Source: Capitella teleta | Lineage: Eukaryota; Annelida; Polychaeta; Capitellidae | Assembly: GCA_000328365.1 (NCBI GenBank) | Contig: KB303020.1 | Coordinates: forward strand, 365,506 to 429,505 | Length of the DNA: 64,000 nucleotides | Reading direction: 5' to 3' | Part shown: in pieces, positions 1 to 12,425 of the stretch | Numbering within the stretch: the stretch's first letter is position 1 | How the letters are laid out: each line of letters begins with the position of its first letter | Notes under the pieces: model-generated | Databases searched by the model: none | What the model saw: only the letters and a program-made list of their open reading frames with translations | Told to the model about the DNA's origin: nothing | Program-made: the position numbers and the translations under genes

Positions 1-2207
<2,207 letters not shown>

Positions 2208-2510
2208 TATTCAGGTGAGACATACAACTATACATACAATTTATAGGTACGTACCGTGATTTACGCAAAATTCCTGAATCCTGAATCTTCTTTTCTTTTT
2301 GTATTTAGTTACCCACATCACAGATCTCTAACAATTAAAGCGACATTGGTATGGTAATCATGCCTACAAGCCACCATCTTCCTTTGCATCATTCTTCTGA
2401 TTTTAGCTCCATCTGCTGTGAAAGCAAATTGAACCGCTAGCGTCATTACTCGAAATAACGTCTGGCGTTGGCTATCAAAAGACAATAATTAATAAGACTC
2501 GGCTTGTGTA

Positions 2511-2593
2511 AATAAAGTCTTTCGAGGCTGCATGCAGTTCAATCGACAATAATTATGCTCAACTTTTGCTATTCAGCACGTTTTATCAATAAA
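2511..2593 (+). terminator. Poly(A) signals of the cathepsin L gene
   Basis: AATAAA occurs at 2511-2516 and again at 2588-2593, about 300-390 bp after the stop codon. Both lie before the next repeat element, which fits alternative 3' ends for the cathepsin transcript. Confidence 0.55.
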
Positions 2594-2695
2594 GGAATTA
2601 GTTATCGGGTTGTGTTTTGATTGAGTTATGCTGATGGGGGAATTTTGGTTTAATAAGATGACATAATAAAATAAGACACACGTAAAAGTGTTTAC

Positions 2696-3460
2696 TTAGA
2701 GTGAGTGAGTGAGTGATTGGGGTTTTACGGCTCCACCCAACCCGTTCGGGTGATACGGGCGCCAGAACAGAAGGTTATATGCGTTATATACGATAAACCC
2801 TGTGCAATGACAAATAGAAGTAATAGTGCAAGAATTATAAACATCGTAAAACGACTCAAGTTTTGAAAAGTAAAAGACAATCAAACGATCATTAAGAACG
2901 GAAACAATTGGCGAATCTCTAATAAAAGCAGGTAAAATATTCCATAGATGACAGATGCGATTTAAAAAAGATGCTTTAAAAGTCTCGATTCTGACATTAC
3001 GATTTTGTAAAAGGAGGCCGGTGTTCGATGAACGAAGAGTGCGTGTATTATTTAAAATGCTCACTTCATCAGTAAAATCAACATTAATAACACCTTTCAA
3101 GTATTCAGAAACAAACATCAGATCCGCCACTTCTCTACAATAAGACAAAGGTAAATTATGTAAAGCCTGCAGACGATGACAATAGAACATTTCATCAGTA
3201 AAAATATTCAAGACATACTTGGTCATTGACCTCTGAATGGACTCTATAGAATAAAGATTTTTTTTTTTTTTTTTAAGAAGGTGACCAAACCTGTGAACAG
3301 TTCTCTAAAATAGGTCGAACAAGTGTAGTAAAAAGTCTTAGCTTTACATAATGAGGGGCACTATAACCAATGGTTCTCTTAATGCCAGACACACGATTAG
3401 CTTTTAAAACAATACATACATTTATGTTGTGGGTTTCAGTAACTAAGGTGGAACTTAAAA
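2696..3460 (-). mobile_element. LINE fragment, reverse-transcriptase C-terminus and 3' end
   Basis: The minus strand encodes the region downstream of the RT domain of a CR1/Jockey-type LINE. It reads LVRPILENCSQVWSP, then MTKYVLN, LPLSYCREVADLMF, TRTLRSSN and FLNRICHLWNILPAFI. The upstream part (about 3270-3460) is separated from the rest by a T-rich tract near 3260, which breaks the frame. The copy is truncated at its 5' end. It finishes in a 3' tail of CACT repeats at 2699-2717. The last ~70 bp match the end of the SINE at 12971-13317. Confidence 0.85.
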
Positions 3461-4146
3461 GATGAATTTAGAAGGCCAATTAAGTACATGTGCAGTTGCT
3501 CTCCTGCGTTTACTATGAGTTTCTATGACTGCAGTAGGATTTTCCTGAGAATGATAAAATCCCAAATTGTCGCAGTATTCTTCCGATAAGCCTATAATTA
3601 TACGCATAAATTCCAGGGTCACTTCCAACAATTTATCACACGTACAGCATCCGGTACATCCCCTTTCTGGAAACTAGACGTCGGTCGTTATATAAGCTAT
3701 CCTCGTTTGCTGAGAGCGAAATCCATGCATACAAAAGACAAAAAAGCGATGTCTATTTAGGATGAGTCCGATTGGTCATCGACTGGCGTGAAATAAAATA
3801 TATGACATTTTTATAATAAATTAAATCTCATTGAAAGTGTAAAAATCACAGAGAAGAAAGTAAAAGAAGGAATATAATCCAGCTTTGGCAGAACCCTGAA
3901 CATCGACGCGTTGAAAGTATTGTTGACGTCGGTGAAGTGAGAAGAAAACTTGCTGTTATAAAACATGACGAGTTTAAAGGAAGATACATGTAACGAGGTT
4001 CAATCGCAAATTTCAATACATGTATGTATACTAGTATATAGTAGGTCTTACCGCCTATATGTGAAAATAATGTTCCATGTGTGTAAAATATTATAATACC
4101 TGCACTGGTAATCAATAACTTGGATCTCCACATGCGTTTATTGTTA

Positions 4147-4311
4147 TCAAATAACGTACAAATTTTTAGGATTACCGATNNNNNNNNNNNNNNNNNNNNN
4201 NNNNNNNNNNNNNNNNNNNNNNNNNNNNNATCGAAAGTTTGAATAGCTTAAAAAAAAAAAAAGCTATTCAATCATTCGATCGGTAATCCTAAAAATTTGT
4301 ACGTTATTTGA
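4147..4311. repeat. Palindrome containing the 50-N assembly gap
   Basis: A perfect 33-bp inverted repeat (4147-4179 and 4279-4311) encloses a second, imperfect inverted repeat around a poly(A) loop (GAATAGCTT at 4241, AAGCTATTC at 4261). The N run at 4180-4229 is exactly 50, which looks like a placeholder. The arm sequence appears to continue across it almost without loss, so little real sequence may be missing. It is probably a foldback element. Confidence 0.8.
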
Positions 4312-4358
4312 ATATTTTTTTATTTTTTTATTGGGAACGATAAACTTGTGCATAGAAA

Positions 4359-4397
<39 letters not shown>

Positions 4398-5869
4398 ACG
4401 GCTCATCATACATTAGGTTTGTCTTTTTCTGACTTTTCTCTTTCGCACCTGTGTAATCATAATTATAATGGATAATGTACCGACGTATACCTTCTGCTGT
4501 ATACCTTAATTGTTTGCTTTCGTGTAATTAAATTGGCCACGACCCGAAAACACAATGCCACACTGTGTGTAATAATATAAAAACCCACTTATAATTATAA
4601 ATTTATAATTTATCAATGTACCGGATAGGCCTATATATGATATAATTGAACGGCCATATAATTATATTGCACTTCATTGTATTTCCATGCAAGTTTATGG
4701 AGTAGCCTCATTACAAATCAAACTTTCGTCGTGATCATGCAATGATTATAAATAAAAGTCGTACCTCTGCGTGATTCTGTACCTTAAACATCATTGTATT
4801 ATACATTTGTATTGTGATCTGCATGTCTAAGAACCTCGATCTGCATAATCACCTTCCTGGTTGCATGGTGAAAAAAAAAAGTACTATAATTCTAATTGAA
4901 AATGACATTCCTTGAAAAATTTCTGATTGCATTTGCACTCTGTAGGCCTATGCTGGTATCGGGTATCTAATAGTAAGGAAGTATTTGTGTCGTCACAACA
5001 ATTAGATTTCATTGGAATTAATCAAGTAAAATATATGTGAAAGCCACAGTCGATAAGCGCAATCCGGTATGCCAGGAGGCAAACGCTTTCGTCAAAATCC
5101 AAAAGCAATGTAAAACACTGGGTCATAATTCCAACCCCGATTTGTCCTATTCACCGTCAACTTAAGTTAACGAATTATTTGCGTATACTTTGAAACGTGC
5201 CTTAATAAAGGTCTCACAAAATTTGATTGATATATCGCACCGGGAAAGATGTTTAATACTAACATTTATAGGACAAAGGACACTGACTAACCTAGAATCG
5301 GGCTTGACATGGCCCCTCATTGCTCGCAATGGTAGATCTCTTTTGGGTCGATTTCTGACGCGATAAATTCTCATACAGTCCTATTATTTTGCACACGAAT
5401 GCAAACTAACATTCTAAATGTATATCTAACTAATTTGAGTCATTTTAAAGTTGTTTTATATGTGTTTTTAGGCCAAAATCATTGGAGTTTCGGAAGCTGA
5501 GAAGGTGAATGCAAGATGGCGGACAGCTATTTTCTGTGCTAGTGGGGTCTAGAAACAACGAATAAAATAATCGCAAAACCAATTAGGGAATATCGACAAT
5601 AATTGAAAACTACAGACGAATAGTTAATTTATCTATAAAAAAAGCCTTGGATGAGAATTGCTGCATTTCCTTGGAAATTTTTCACTTTCAAATCTAGACC
5701 ATGTCGAGACACGAACAAATATTTTCAAGAAACTCGTCTTAAAACGAACAACTAGAGAATGTCACACTATACAATGAAGATTTATCGGTTGAAAAATCTC
5801 TTAGCTATTGATTTTAATTCATGTGTTGTCGATGTAACCGTACTTTATCAAGTAATATCGACGATTCTG

Positions 5870-5876
5870 AAACACA
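5870..5876 (+). promoter_or_regulatory. Possible H1 box (AAACACA)
   Basis: AAACACA matches the element known from H1 histone promoters. It lies about 175 bp before the H1 start codon. No clear TATA box is seen nearer the gene; the DNA just upstream of the ATG is GC-rich. The assignment rests on a 7-bp match in a plausible place. Confidence 0.4.
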
Positions 5877-6050
5877 TACAAGCACAGAACTATTGACAAG
5901 CCCGACATTTTGAGCCGCGGAGCGCTAAGCTGAGTGGTGCTTTCGCCGAGGTCCGCGCCCGCTCTACGTATTCGCGCAGTGCGTCAAGCCCGTATCAGCT
6001 CGTTTTGAACCTTTGTCGATTCGAATCGCACTTCCCAACTCTACTCTAAC

Positions 6051-6623
6051 ATGTCTGACGCAGCACCCGCCAAGGCAGCTCCTGCCAAGACCAAGAAGGC
6101 CGCAGCCAAGAAGCCCGCCGCTCATCCCAAGTACTCTGAGATGATCCAGGCTGCCGTGACCTCCCTGAAGGAAAGAGGAGGCTCATCCCGACAGGCCATC
6201 CTCAAGTATATCGTCAAAAACTTCAACGTTGGCACCGAGGAGAAATCTGTCAACGCTCACTTGAAGCTCGCCCTCCGCGCTGGCGTCGCCAAGGGAACGC
6301 TGAAGCAGTCCAAGGGAACCGGAGCCGCCGGCAGCTTCCGCATGGGAGAAGTCAAGGCTGAAAAGCCCAAGAAGGCCACCAAGCCCAAGGCTGCTGCCAA
6401 GCCCAAAAAGGCTGCCGCCAAGAAACCCAAGGTCAAGAAATCCGCCAAGGCAACTCCAAAGAAGGCCGCTGCCAAGCCCAAGAAAGCTGCGGCCAAGAAG
6501 TCTCCCAAGAAGGCCGCCGCCAAGCCAAAGAAGGCCGCTGCCAAGAAGACCCCAAAGAAGGCCGCCCCCAAGAAGAAGCCAGCTGCCAAGAAACCAGCGA
6601 AGAAAGCACCCGCCAAGAAGTGA
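6051..6623 (+). CDS. Linker histone H1
   Basis: A single-exon gene for a 190-residue basic protein. Residues about 22-98 form the winged-helix globular domain ([12 protein letters not shown]...[12 protein letters not shown]...[12 protein letters not shown], then [11 protein letters not shown]). The tail of about 90 residues is almost only K, A and P, with repeated AAAKPKK and SPKK/TPKK motifs, the latter being typical Cdk phosphorylation sites. It binds nucleosome linker DNA and compacts chromatin. The length and tail match animal somatic H1. The ATG at 6051 is the first in frame, and the N-terminal MSDAAPAK resembles other invertebrate H1s. No core histone gene is seen in the window, so this H1 stands outside a quintet cluster. 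Its high GC and K/A codon repetition leave long shadow frames on the other strand, which are not genes. Confidence 0.97.
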   Translation: MSDAAPAKAAPAKTKKAAAKKPAAHPKYSEMIQAAVTSLKERGGSSRQAILKYIVKNFNVGTEEKSVNAHLKLALRAGVAKGTLKQSKGTGAAGSFRMGEVKAEKPKKATKPKAAAKPKKAAAKKPKVKKSAKATPKKAAAKPKKAAAKKSPKKAAAKPKKAAAKKTPKKAAPKKKPAAKKPAKKAPAKK

Positions 6624-6657
6624 ACTCTCTATTCTTCTGCTTCCCCTGAAACACAAC

Positions 6658-6673
6658 AGCCCTTCTAAGGGCT
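6658..6673 (+). terminator. Histone 3' end stem-loop
   Basis: AGCCCT-TCTA-AGGGCT forms a 6-bp stem with a 4-nt loop, 35 bp after the H1 stop. It is preceded by AACA and followed by ACCAC, close to the ACCCA that follows the canonical element. This is the SLBP-binding site of replication-dependent histone mRNAs. A U7-type purine box downstream is not obvious. Confidence 0.85.
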
Positions 6674-6806
6674 ACCACTTGCTTCAGGAGATCCGTACAT
6701 TGTGCTTGTTCTGTGTTCACTGCTGGCAGTGTATTAGACAATTGCGAAAGCCCTGACTTTCTACTCGATCATTTTCGTGCAATTTTTATGCATCAATATT
6801 AATTTC

Positions 6807-6812
6807 AATAAA
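6807..6812 (+). terminator. Poly(A) signal downstream of histone H1
   Basis: AATAAA lies about 185 bp after the H1 stop and 134 bp after the stem-loop. H1 mRNA could therefore also be made in a polyadenylated, replication-independent form. Confidence 0.6.
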
Positions 6813-8690
6813 AGTATTCTGAGATACGTTTCTTCCGACTACTTTGTCGACTCTTCGTGGTGCATGCGTTTTGACCACTGATCAGAATGTTTGTATTTAT
6901 GGTCCTAGTTTTACATTTATAACATTTAAGAGTTAACACAATGAACTAGCAGTAGTCCTAATACAAAAAAAAAAAAAAAAAAAAAAAAGCGTGCTCCAAG
7001 AGTTGTGGTAAGGAATCACTCAATCAGGACTTCGTTCTTGAAACAATTCGCTATCTGTTTAGCTCGGCCCAAAAATGATAATTGAAAAGATGCACAGTCT
7101 ATTTTATCCGGTTTTCTTCAGGCACTTTAACTCTAGAGTAAGAATAATATTATTCTTAGAATATTCTTCCTCTTGTGCCCTCATCTCCAATTCCACTGCC
7201 CTCGCTCATTCTCACCTACTCGAGTTCTGCCGCATCAATCGCACACATTATTCGCACGGATCTCAACCAGATTCGGCAGCACATTCACTCATAACTCCTC
7301 TGACCAATCTCCGTCCACCACTTGCACCCGGCACCTATCTCTACTGCCTACTGGACAAGCCGTTCCCAATTACGAGGGCACAGAGAACTGGGGTTGAAAT
7401 ATTACTATTGACTAATGTATAATCAAAGATACTCCCTTCCCTAATGGAGTATCTTCGTATAAATGATCTTTGATGGTATTCATAACGGTGAAGCGACCCT
7501 CGTTCGCGGTCTTTCTGAGCAATCATAACGCACTGACTTCGCCGACTCTAAGTGTCCTCATTGGGTGAGCGCGCTAATCACATAATCGGCTAATTATATA
7601 AGAAGTGAATTGGTCGGGCGTCAACCAATATCAACATCAACACTGAAGTAAAAAGTGGCTCCGTATCGTCGGAAATTCATTGCATTTTGATCAGGTAGGC
7701 TTGCAAGGGCGGATTTCTGCTCGTAGGCGATAGAAGTGCGGTAGATACAGCCCTTGCTTGCATCGGTACAACGTTGTTCATAGGCAAGTAGTGACGAGAG
7801 TTCGACTCGATTTAGATCAATGCACATTGATCAAAGATATGATTGATAACATATTTATGAGTTACTATAAGCTAAATTAATCCCATGATGATCTGTGAGA
7901 AATCAGGGTTATACATGTGTAGTGTATCTAGTATAATTATAATATATTGCACTCCAATGTGTAATCCTTATGCAATGACATTGCGTAAGACTGTATAAAT
8001 GTACAAGTACACATAATTATGTTGGAGATATATATGCCTTGATGTCAGAAAAGGATATGGGATCAAATAGATTTACACAACAACACCATTGATAAATTCT
8101 ACAAAAGTCATCAACCGAGTGTTCTATGAAGCTTATCCATGCATAGTCCGGGGCCCTGTTTGCCACCAAAATTGAAAATATCGCCGAATGGTGAGTGCAT
8201 TCTATTAATTGAGATAAATCCGCATCAATGTTAATGAAATTGGAATAGAAATGACAGGAATAGCAGCATGACATGTTAAACTAACCTTACCAAGTAATTA
8301 TTTCTTACCTTTGTGTGATTTTTTCTCTGTGATCTGTTTTGTAACACTTTCTCAGAAATGCGTAGCACCATTAAAAAGCATTAATATCTTTTACATGAAG
8401 TAGATAGACCAATTTTGGCGCACTCTGTATATACATGCATAAACATGTACAGCCTTAAATTCTATACCATAAACACTCGTCCCTCAGCCCTATATACCTT
8501 TCTTAAGGCAGCATTGAACAAATTATACTCGTGAATGTAGTAATTTATACACGTTCAATTTATGCATCAATGGGGTAATCAATACACAAGAGTTATATGT
8601 ACAAATACAAGTGTACACGTGTACACCATATTCATAAATATGGAAGCCGAAATAAAAACGCTATAACCTATCTGATAAAATAAATTGCAG
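6813..8690. other. Intergenic stretch between H1 and the acidic-protein gene
   Basis: No gene is recognised. Visible items are an A tract at 6965-6987, a short hairpin (AAGATACTCC / GGAGTATCTT, near 7427-7456), a copy of AATCATAACGCACT at 7521-7534, a TATATAAG sequence near 7594, and a 16-bp perfect palindrome GTGTACACGTGTACAC at 8611-8626. Short open frames here have no coding features I can name. Confidence 0.5.
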
Positions 8691-8785
8691 CTCATTCTAT
8701 AGTAATACCTGACAGCGCAGCTTGTTCGTTACTACGCCCTCTTAGCACCCGAAAAGTAACAAGCGACAGGGCGAATGGCACGCAG

Positions 8786-8790
8786 CCAAT
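8786..8790 (+). promoter_or_regulatory. CCAAT box of the 8908 gene
   Basis: GCAGCCAATAGGAGGCGG lies about 120 bp before the start codon in a GC-rich, TATA-less stretch (8700-8830). This looks like the promoter of the next gene. Confidence 0.5.
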
Positions 8791-8907
8791 AGGAGGCGGC
8801 TGCACGGGCTGACTTGGCCATTAGCGGCGCCTGCAAGAGAGGCAGCAGTAGCATCTCATAGCTATTGATTCACAGGTAACAAGAAAGGACGCGTGCATCC
8901 ATTAACC

Positions 8908-11032
8908 ATGGAACTAGAGGTTTCTGATGATGGTGCTGCTGACCACAAGGAAGATACTGAAGGAAGGGAAGAAGAGGAGGAGGTCGAAGAGGAGGAGAAA
9001 AGAGGAAAAGAGGAGAAGATGGAGAGTGATGGAGGCGGAGAAGATGAGGAAGCCCCTGGAAGTGTAGGGATACAGTGCCCTACGCCAGCCGTGTCTTTGA
9101 AAGAACCGGCCATGGTATCAGCCTTCCTACGTGAGTGAATTTCAACTGTATATTTTATTACTATTAAGTGTAGCTTTATCAGGAGGTGTGTGCGTGCATT
9201 GAGCCAAGAGTATCAGCTGTTTATTAGGTTCCCACATTCGTTGCTAGGCAACAGAATTTGCAAGATGGCTTCCATGTTGTTGACGCTGATGTCAAGCTAT
9301 CGGATTCTAGTGTCATCAGTAACTCGCCACTCACTAGAAAGCTATTGGCATATACATAAAGGTACATAATTGTGGGCATTATGAGTAAACTAATCAGTGT
9401 TATCTCATAACTACGAATTTCCACTGTTAATTTATTACAATTTTGTGACTGTATGGCTTCCCCGGATGTTTATGCTAATGACATGAGTGCCTGATGCCAT
9501 GCTAATTGTTTAGCTATACGGCAATCAACGCTGAATATTTTTTTTTCTTTCCGCGTGAAATTTGAATGAAGGTGATCTTTGCCCTCAGCTCCATCATGCT
9601 CAAATGAAAATTTAAACTCAGAACATTAGAAAATGTTTCAGGCTTTGATGCATTGATCGAGCCAGTTTACACGTACACATATGTACATGTTATTATTGTA
9701 CGTACTTCGATCCCATAAAAAACAACCCTGATATGCATGTCACGTTATTCACAAAATTAAATTTTTCCCTCCCTTTCCACACAGGTCCACTTATTGAAAT
9801 GACGAAGGAAGAATTGATAGAAATTTGTACAAATCTGGAGATCGCCTTGTCTTTGAAGGACCAAGAGATTCACGCCATCAACCAGTAAGTGTCAATACAT
9901 ATGAAATGCCACACCCCAACATCTGTCAATCCCATTCCATAGACATTACGAACATATCCTCGAACTATACTACAACACCGCTGACTCACTGGCCGTGAGG
10001 AACAACGAGTTGTTATCATGTCAAGATCACCTCAAGGAAGCGCAGAGTTGTCTAGAGCAATGGAGGACTGAGATCTTGAGGAACCAAACGGGTCACCAAG
10101 CAAGACAGTCAGTCGTGTCCGACAGCGTTCTTCTGGAGGCGAGGCGAGCAAGCATGGTTCACACTCCACCGAGTCGACCAACCGAACCAGCGAAAAAGAA
10201 TGATAACTCCGTAGATAACAAAAGAGAAGACTTAGATAACCCCAAAAGAGTGTCAAGGAGGTTGAATCAGAGCATGGGTCTACATAATAAGACAAGAATT
10301 ACACCCGTTTTACACCGCAGGAAATCTTCGCGAACAAAGAATGGTGAAAGTCGGCCAGTGCCCAAGCCTCGGCTGTCCGTGTCGAGGGGAAAAGCTGAGG
10401 AGGATGCTGGACATTCGGACACTAGTGAGGAGATGGTCAAGACCTGTTTGGATCCTGATCTGTTGAAGGATCTGGACCTAGGAGTGACCTCTCCACTGAG
10501 GATGTCGTATCAGGATGACCCAACCAAAGTGGACATTTTACAAATCGAAGAAGACCGGCCCATGTCTTCTTCGTCCGACTCAGACACTCTACTGCCCAGT
10601 GTCCGAGAAAAATGTCCAGTTGGCGATGACGACGATGACAAGATGGATACTGACACATTGAACGGCTCGTACGAGTGGTCAAGCTTTGACGACCGGCCTC
10701 GCACGGATTGTGGGCGACCTTTGACCGGAGAACGCCGTCCGGATGTCAATGACCGACCCCCAACCAGAACTGGAGGAAGATCACGTGACGTGGCTGCGTC
10801 CTACTCGTTCGAAGGACACCGTCCCCACCCAGACAGCCCCATCGCCACGCGGTCAACGATGGACAACGTGGCGGTCAAAAACGGTCAAAATAACCAACCT
10901 CGCAAACCGAAAATTATATTTAAAGAGATTAAATCCGAGGAGAATAATACGCCGATTCGCAGAGCACAGACGCCGCACGTGCGTCGGTCACCGAAGCCTC
11001 CCCATCAAGAGATCCCGGATGGAGTGGCGTAA
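8908..11032 (+). CDS. Unrecognised acidic protein with conserved-looking helical segment
   Basis: Three exons, 8908-9130, 9785-9884 and 9943-11032, join in phase and give 470 residues. I do not recognise the family. Residues about 15-50 are very Glu/Asp-rich. Residues about 77-150 (LIEMTKEELIEICTNLEIAL... then HYEHILELYYNTADSLAVRN... and DHLKEAQSCLEQW) look like a helical, probably coiled-coil module. The rest is low-complexity, polar and rich in Ser, Asp and Arg-Pro, with several S/T-P sites (for example TPIRRAQTP and RRSPKPP) and a basic end. It is likely intracellular and regulated by phosphorylation, but this is inference. The ATG at 8908 sits in a good context (ACCATGG). AATAAA at 11086-11091 ends a very short 3' UTR. 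No signal peptide or membrane segment is seen. Confidence 0.8.
9240..9361 (+). promoter_or_regulatory. X-box and possible alternative first exon in intron 1
   Basis: GTTGCTAGGCAAC at 9240-9252 is a perfect inverted-repeat RFX/EF-C site. Thirteen bases later an ATG in AAGATGGC context (9265) opens a frame of 32 codons (MASMLLTLMSS...) that reaches a GT donor at 9362 in phase 1. That is the phase needed to join the exon at 9785. It may be an internal promoter giving a second N-terminus. Confidence 0.4.
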
Positions 11033-11085
11033 AAGTGACGTTGCACAATACATCGCTATAGCGTTCAATGATTGCGTGACGTGTC

Positions 11086-11091
11086 AATAAA
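11086..11091 (+). terminator. Poly(A) signal of the acidic-protein gene
   Basis: AATAAA begins 54 bp after the stop codon at 11030-11032, in the sequence GTGTCAATAAAAGAG. Confidence 0.6.
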
Positions 11092-11576
11092 AGAGATTTG
11101 CAGAGTAGTATTGGCTGATGAATTTGGTATGAACACAATCTGGTGCGAAATTTCCACGGATTAATCTCGAAGAGGAGTTCAGTGAACAGATGGTCGAAAT
11201 GGCCTCGTTCTGAGCGCAATTTCATAGCAGACTGTAATTAATGGCCAAGTTTGCACGTGTGTTTACCATCCTCTCCTGGGTTTTACATAATCTCTTTTGG
11301 AAGTTGTCTGTGTAAACCTTAACCCTCCTTGAATACATGTTCACCATTTACATGTAGTGTACTGTATAGTAGTATACTTCCAATGAAACCAAATTTGTAA
11401 TTGCAGGTACATGATTTCAAATATGTGAGACATTTTAAAATTCATTATGTAGCTCATCAGAGCCACCACGCAAGAGCCCCCAAAAAATAAAATATATATA
11501 TAAAAAAGATACAATATTTATTTCAATTTTAATTCTACAATCACACATACATGAACACAATAGAGAGTTATACATA
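11092..11576. other. Intergenic, nothing recognised
   Basis: AT-rich DNA between the acidic-protein gene and the inverted-repeat element. I see no exon, RNA gene or repeat of note apart from short TA runs near 11492-11503. Confidence 0.5.
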
Positions 11577-12369
11577 CCCGTATTGTCTTGGTTATACGCC
11601 AGTGTGCTAAGGCAGAGGCTGACAGCATGTCAGTTTCACCCTACGAGTCTACGTAGACGCGCATTCCACAAAAATCCCTGGTAAACTTGCGGAAGTCATG
11701 TGTGTGATATGCTTAAAAAAACAGGCTGCGTAGCCAGAAGAACCTGCATGGCGTCAGTTCAATTAAAGATAGGCCTACTCTATGCTTGGTACATTTATTG
11801 TTTCCGATTGAGTGACACCAGCCATTAATATGTAGCTAGTAAGAAGCGTGGCTGCATGTGCGCATTTGTGCATGGCTGTGCATGCTCTGAGTTAAATCTG
11901 CGCAAGGATCAGTTTTCTTACACGGCTGCTAATTGATTTAATGTTCATCTATAGGGGTCGTTTGAAGCAGCCTCATAGTCAAAATTTTAGTTCGTACATT
12001 TCCAAAGCATGGTTGCCGATGGTAAACAATGTTTTGGATTGCGTCTTATAATTTTCACTTGCAGTTGCAAAAAAATGCAGTTGGGGAAAAAAATCGACAA
12101 GCAGTGAAATCGACAAGCAGCGAGCTGTCTGTGTAAAACATGCCTCTTATAATTTTTTCCTGAATGGAGGTAAAACAACTTGTTCAAAACTGAGATTGCT
12201 GACACTGCCTGTAACAGATTAAGTGTGATGTCAACACAGAGCTTGCTGCTATAAATAGTATTAAATACCCTGGCGCTGGTGGGCGTGTACATAAATTAAT
12301 AAATTTCTGTTTTGAGAAAGGTCGGATGCTCGTTTAATTATGAGGGTGCTTATAACCAAGACAATACGG
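11577..12369. mobile_element. Non-autonomous DNA transposon with TA target duplication
   Basis: The left end reads CCCGTATTGTCTTGGTTATA and the right end, on the other strand, CCGTATTGTCTTGGTTATA. Both are flanked by TA. At 793 bp and with no transposase frame, this is a MITE-like element, perhaps of the Tc1/mariner group given the TA duplication. Its interior (about 11985-12250, minus strand) holds a repeat also found at 16757-17010 and 21030-21240. Confidence 0.75.
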
Positions 12370-12425
12370 TAGCTGTTTACATGATTTTAAACTTTGGCAC
12401 AGAAATGACCACAAAGTGACCGATG

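Larger units (their letters stand above)
3461..5990. other. Intergenic stretch between LINE fragment and histone H1
   Basis: No coding exon is recognised here. It holds the palindrome and assembly gap at 4147-4311, a T tract of about 36 bases near 4361-4396, and AT-rich DNA. At 5514-5521 there is a YY1-like AAGATGGCGGAC context whose reading frame is only eight codons, so I do not call it a gene. Confidence 0.5.

Noticed and set aside
6183-6741. Long minus-strand frames opposite histone H1
   Set aside because: They are shadows of Lys/Ala/Pro repeats (runs of L, G and F) with no features of real proteins.
7621-7827. Minus-strand frame with a faint likeness to histone H3 (KSALAS, RRYG)
   Set aside because: The match is too short and not in order over the H3 sequence; no start, stem-loop or conserved tail could be found.
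9995-11032. 345-codon frame starting at the ATG at 9995 as a complete gene
   Set aside because: Two upstream exons join in phase, so this ATG is internal.
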